DNA from: an uncultured Bacilli bacterium
GTDB lineage: Bacteria > Bacillota_I > Bacilli_A > RF39 > UBA660
Reading direction: 5' to 3'
Length of the DNA stretch: 43,541 nt
NCBI GenBank assembly: GCA_944329355.1
Contig: CALVID010000006.1
Location: 1-43,541 of the forward strand
A program made the position numbers and the translations under genes. Within the stretch, counting starts at the first letter, position 1, and the number at the start of each line of letters is the position of its first letter. Below, in pieces: positions 40,833 to 43,541 of the stretch. Under the pieces are notes generated by a model that saw only the letters and a list, made by a program, of their open reading frames with translations, was not told where the DNA came from and made no database searches.

Positions 40833-41742
40833 AAGCTAATTTCTTACGAGCAACAATTACTAATCCTGTACTTACAGCTAAAGCCATAGATACAAGCATA
40901 ATACCATCTGAAGTTTTTGGGTTTTCTACTTCATCTTTTACTTCATTTTCAACTTTTTCTTCATCTTTTACTTCATTTTCAACTTTTTCTTCATCTTTTA
41001 CTTCTTCAGCTGGTTCTTCTACTTCAGTTTTTACAGTAGTATAACCATTTGTAAAAGTTTGTTTTCCAACTACATCAGTAATAGAACTATAAACTTTAGT
41101 TTCTAATGATACAGCTTCAAACCCTTTCACATAAGTTAAATTAGCTGTTACATCTGCATTAGAATATACAGTTCCTTTTTCACCTAAAGTTATTTTAGCA
41201 GTTCCTAAAGGATTTATTTGCCCATAAATAACGAGATTCCCAGTTAGATTATTAACACCTGCACCTGTGTAAGTAGCATCAGCTCTAACTTCTAAACTAC
41301 CGCTAATATTAACTGTACCATTATTTACTAAAGATCCTTTAGTACCAGTAGGTAAAGCCATTCTACCATTAACATTTAAAGTAGACCCTTCATCAACAAC
41401 TAAATCAATTGGTAATGTAGAATTTTGAAGTGGTAATTGCATAATTACTTTAGATCCTTTCACTTCTGCAGTACCTTTTAAAACTATTTCAATTCTACCA
41501 CTTTTGTTTGTTAATGTTGCTGTTCCATCAATAACGTTCATTAAAGCAACTTCAGAGTCACCAACATAAACATCCTCTCCAACTTTGATAATGTCTCCAG
41601 CCTTAATTTCCAAAGATCCACCTTCTACAGCTAATTTAGCTAATGCTTCAAGACCATATTCTTCTGCATTTACTCCCATAAAAGGAACTACCATAAATGC
41701 TCCAACAAATAAACCCAAAATCATTTTTAAAGCTTTTTTCAT
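40831..41742 (-). CDS. Sortase-anchored surface protein with NPKTS sorting signal
   Basis: 303 residues. A signal peptide (MKKALKMILGLFVGAFMVVP, cleavage likely after MGVNA) is followed by about 200 residues of low-complexity beta-strand repeats rich in Gly/Thr/Val (for example TLNVNGRMAL, GSLVNNGTVNISGSLEVRAD). This resembles a small beta-helix with an N/G ladder. An acidic stalk of two 10-residue repeats (KDEEKVENEV) and a C-terminal cell-wall sorting signal follow: NPKTSD, a hydrophobic helix (GIMLVSMALAVSTGLVIVA) and RKK. NPKTS resembles class B sortase motifs (NPQTN-type). AAAGGAGAGAGTGAA precedes the ATG. Divergent from the class B sortase gene 140 bp away. Ligand or function unknown. 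Confidence 0.85.
   Translation of the reverse strand: MKKALKMILGLFVGAFMVVPFMGVNAEEYGLEALAKLAVEGGSLEIKAGDIIKVGEDVYVGDSEVALMNVIDGTATLTNKSGRIEIVLKGTAEVKGSKVIMQLPLQNSTLPIDLVVDEGSTLNVNGRMALPTGTKGSLVNNGTVNISGSLEVRADATYTGAGVNNLTGNLVIYGQINPLGTAKITLGEKGTVYSNADVTANLTYVKGFEAVSLETKVYSSITDVVGKQTFTNGYTTVKTEVEEPAEEVKDEEKVENEVKDEEKVENEVKDEVENPKTSDGIMLVSMALAVSTGLVIVARKKLA
40930..41004 (-). repeat. 30-bp tandem repeat in the stalk
   Basis: Two identical 30-bp units (40930-40959 and 40960-40989) plus a half unit (40990-41004) encode the KDEEKVENEV repeats next to the sorting signal. Copy number could vary between strains by slippage. Confidence 0.8.
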
Positions 41743-41764
41743 TTCACTCTCTCCTTTCAAATTT

Positions 41765-41793
41765 ATTATATCAAATTAAAAAAAATAAAACAA
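41765..41793 (-). promoter_or_regulatory. Promoter of the NPKTS surface-protein gene
   Basis: TTGTTT (41788-41793), 17-bp spacer, TATAAT (41765-41770) on minus. Confidence 0.6.
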
Positions 41794-41831
41794 TAAAAAT
41801 AATGCTATTATGAAAAGTTTATGAAAAGCAA

Positions 41832-41860
41832 TGTCAAGAAATTTCAAATTATGTTATAAT
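41832..41860 (+). promoter_or_regulatory. Promoter of the sortase gene
   Basis: TGTCAA (41832-41837), 17-bp spacer, TATAAT (41855-41860) with TG upstream of the -10. Confidence 0.6.
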
Positions 41861-41882
41861 TATTAAAGTTAGGAGTGTCAAT

Positions 41883-42731
41883 ATGCATAAAAACGGAAGA
41901 ATTACACGAAACGAATATAAAAAAAGAAAAAAGCGAAAAAAACTCATCTGGGGAACAATTTTAATTCTTAGTATCATTATTGCCATTTTATGCATTCTTA
42001 AAATTTTCTTCTGGAATCAAGACAATAAAACTATCGATAAAATCACCGAAGATATAAATAATGACAAAATTGTTCAAGAAACACAAACTGATACTGCAGA
42101 AAATATTAACCCACCAGAAGATAAATCAGATGACTATTGGGATTATATAAAAATGGATATGATGAGTGTTGATTTTAATGAATTAAAAAAGAAAAATGAC
42201 GACACTGTTGGTTTTATAAAAGTTAATGGAACTAATGTCAATTATCCAATAGTCCAAACAAATGACAACTCTTATTATCTTAACCATGCTTTTGATAAAT
42301 CCAAAAATTCTGCTGGATGGGTATTTGCCGATTATCGAAACAATATGGTAAATTTTGATAAAAACACCGTTATCTATGGTCATAGTCGTTCTAACCAAAC
42401 TGTTTTTGGCAGTTTAAAAAAAGTATTAAATAAATCATGGTATAATAATAAAAATAACCACATAATCAAATTATCAACTCCAACAGAAAATACTTTATGG
42501 CAAATTGTCAGCATATACACTATCAAACCAGAAAGCTATTATATCACCACAAAATTTTCCGATAGTCAATTTAATACTTTCATAAACACTATAAAAAAAC
42601 GTAGCGAAATAAACTTTAGCGGAGGTTTAACAGAAAATGATAAAATATTAACCCTATCAACATGTGCAGATGTCGCTGGTACTACTAGATTAGTGATACA
42701 TGCAAAATTAATTAAATTAGATAAAAGATAA
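41883..42731 (+). CDS. srtB: Class B sortase
   Basis: 282 residues: a very basic N-terminus, one membrane anchor (LIWGTILILSIIIAILCILK, about 21-40), a linker, then the sortase beta-barrel. Catalytic residues are visible: His at about 167 in VIYGHSRSNQTVFGSLKK, Cys at about 261 in LTLSTCADV (the TLxTC motif) and Arg at about 269 in GTTRLVIHAKL. VNGTNVNYPIVQTNDNSYYL is the class B N-terminal pattern. Class B enzymes use NPxT-type signals; the divergent neighbour ends in NPKTS, so it is the probable substrate. AGGAGTGTCAAT precedes the ATG. Ends in a hairpin shared with the convergent gene. Confidence 0.94.
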   Translation: MHKNGRITRNEYKKRKKRKKLIWGTILILSIIIAILCILKIFFWNQDNKTIDKITEDINNDKIVQETQTDTAENINPPEDKSDDYWDYIKMDMMSVDFNELKKKNDDTVGFIKVNGTNVNYPIVQTNDNSYYLNHAFDKSKNSAGWVFADYRNNMVNFDKNTVIYGHSRSNQTVFGSLKKVLNKSWYNNKNNHIIKLSTPTENTLWQIVSIYTIKPESYYITTKFSDSQFNTFINTIKKRSEINFSGGLTENDKILTLSTCADVAGTTRLVIHAKLIKLDKR

Positions 42732-42762
42732 ACCCTTTAGGAGTAGATCCCAAAGGGTTTTA
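42730..42762. terminator. Convergent hairpin between the sortase gene and the membrane-protein gene
   Basis: AAACCCTTT (42730-42738) and AAAGGGTTT (42752-42760) form a perfect 9-bp stem with both stop codons at its edges. The following T tract is short on either strand, so termination may be partial. Confidence 0.6.
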
Positions 42763-43389
42763 ACTTTCTTTATAATTAATAATAACCGAAACAGTCTTGC
42801 TTAAAGTTTTATTAACAGTTGCATTACTATTATACAAAACAGAAACTTTCATATTAGTAGATTCACCAGCTTTCAGCTTATCCCCAGCTTTAATTCCATC
42901 AACACTATATATAATAGTATCATTTGGATCATTTTCCGGAACAATATAAATACTATCAACTACCGCATTTATAATCCCGCTATTTTTAATTGTTAAATCA
43001 TAAACAATTTTATCACCAGCAGCCACTAAAGAAACTGAAAAAACAGCTTTTGTACTAGTAAAATCATGCTTGCTTACTTCTTTAGCTTGACCTACTATAT
43101 CAACAACTTTCATATCGGTAAAACCTATGTTCCAAGAACCATCTTGTTCAACTTGACGTACATTAAAAGCCAATGGTTGTGCGAATGTTGCATACCACAT
43201 AACCAAAAATGCACCTAAAGCTACCAAAACTATAACTATTTTGTTGGTTGACTGTTTTGACATTTTAATATGACGATCTTTAGCATCAGTAATTTCATCT
43301 GCATGTGGTTCCCATAATTCTAAAACTTCAATTTCGTTCTCATCTTTTTCAACAATATCTTTTTTATTCAATTTATCTTTATTATCCAT
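42760..43389 (-). CDS. Single-pass membrane protein with extracellular beta-rich domain, unknown function
   Basis: 209 residues. A 45-residue acidic/basic cytoplasmic leader (EIEVLELWEPHADEITDAKD) is followed by a membrane helix (IVIVLVALGAFLVMWYATFA, about 51-70). The outer domain of about 130 residues has an Ig-like strand pattern (AVFSVSLVAAGDKIVYDLTI, NAVVDSIYIVPENDPNDTII, KAGDKLKAGESTNMKVSVLY). The look recalls TasA/camelysin-type beta sandwiches, but no family is claimed. Promoter TTGAAT-17-TATACT at 43422-43450. The ATG at 43389 follows AAGGA by 9 bases; an in-frame ATG at 43398 is too close. It lies beside the sortase gene, in a cell-surface locus. Confidence 0.75.
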   Translation of the reverse strand: MDNKDKLNKKDIVEKDENEIEVLELWEPHADEITDAKDRHIKMSKQSTNKIVIVLVALGAFLVMWYATFAQPLAFNVRQVEQDGSWNIGFTDMKVVDIVGQAKEVSKHDFTSTKAVFSVSLVAAGDKIVYDLTIKNSGIINAVVDSIYIVPENDPNDTIIYSVDGIKAGDKLKAGESTNMKVSVLYNSNATVNKTLSKTVSVIINYKES

Positions 43390-43421
43390 AGATATCATTC
43401 CTTACTGTTTACTCTAAAACT

Positions 43422-43450
43422 AGTATATCATAAACATTTTTTTTATTCAA
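43422..43450 (-). promoter_or_regulatory. Promoter of the membrane-anchored beta-rich protein gene
   Basis: TTGAAT (43445-43450), 17-bp spacer, TATACT (43422-43427) on minus. Confidence 0.7.
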
Positions 43451-43464
43451 CAAATTAATAATAA

Positions 43465-43541
43465 TTAAGAAAATTCGTAAGGACTTCCAGCTGTTCCTTC
43501 GCCATCAAAACTAATACTTTGTTTTAAATAAACTGCTGGCC
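43465..43541 (-). CDS. C-terminal end of a surface/pilin-like protein (partial)
   Basis: Minus strand, open from the window edge to a TAA at 43465-43467. The last residues read PAVYLKQSISFDGEGTAGSP then YEFS. The VYLK...I...GxGTxxxPY pattern is a recurrent C-terminal end of secreted or prepilin-like proteins in gut Firmicutes. Only about 24 codons are visible, so no more can be said; the gene continues to the right of the window and probably ends just before the promoter of the 209-aa gene. Confidence 0.6.
   Translation of the reverse strand, partial: PAVYLKQSISFDGEGTAGSPYEFS

Noticed and set aside
1-43541. CRISPR arrays, rRNA genes, insertion sequences
   Set aside because: No regularly spaced repeats, rRNA-like GC-rich blocks or transposase genes were seen. 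The only tandem repeat is the 30-bp stalk repeat.

Overview
The window is very AT-rich chromosomal DNA from a low-GC, Gram-positive, anaerobic, endospore-type Firmicute. Evidence: the sporulation genes spoIIGA, sigE, sigG and spoVB-like, a YlmC/YmxH protein, a Pro-specific T-box in front of proS, class B sortase, (p)ppGpp synthetase Rel, PrkC/PrpC with PASTA repeats, and pyruvate:ferredoxin oxidoreductase. The style (compact operons, hairpin terminators sharing the stop codon, prepilin-like and GxGTxxxPY surface proteins) recalls uncultured gut Bacilli near Erysipelotrichia/RF39, but the taxon is inference only. Nearly all genes lie on the minus strand; only four (2796, 26334, 26964, 41883) are on plus.

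Layout. 1-160: the end of some other locus, with a terminator and a 3' piece of a tRNA gene, which looks like the distal attachment site of an element lying left of the window. 223-8495: fhs, an SDR oxidoreductase, two small unknown genes sharing a terminator, recD2, a small membrane protein, mtaB, and a coiled-coil membrane protein. 8702-12624: two zinc-ribbon membrane proteins, a degenerate ApbE-like protein, and a glycolipid GT4 glycosyltransferase. 12634-20241: a sporulation block (on the minus strand spoIIGA-sigE, GT2-TPR, YitT, membrane protein, sigG, then two hydrolase-fold genes, ylmC). 20300-26207: proS with T-box, AI-2E family exporter, dtd, rel, comN-like. 26334-28259 (+): an unknown gene and spoVB-like flippase. 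28309-37025: the conserved rlmN-prpC-prkC-rsgA-rpe operon, continuing into PFOR. 37152-40356: secG, a YjdF-like membrane protein, rpoZ, and a large DUF2779-type nuclease. 40831-43541: a cell-surface locus with an NPKTS-anchored protein, its probable class B sortase, a membrane-anchored beta-rich protein and the end of another surface protein.

Most notable: (1) the rpe gene of the prkC operon is fused in frame to a complete type IV prepilin-like protein whose cleavage motif sits at the join; (2) a ~130 bp module containing a promoter, an upstream dyad and a LexA-box-like sequence in the -35/-10 spacer is duplicated upstream of recD2 and upstream of the DUF2779 nuclease, 35 kb apart, suggesting a shared DNA-repair/stress regulon; (3) a decayed gene lies between the second copy and the nuclease; (4) the tRNA 3' fragment marks a likely integration boundary; (5) an NPKTS substrate and class B sortase form a divergent pair.
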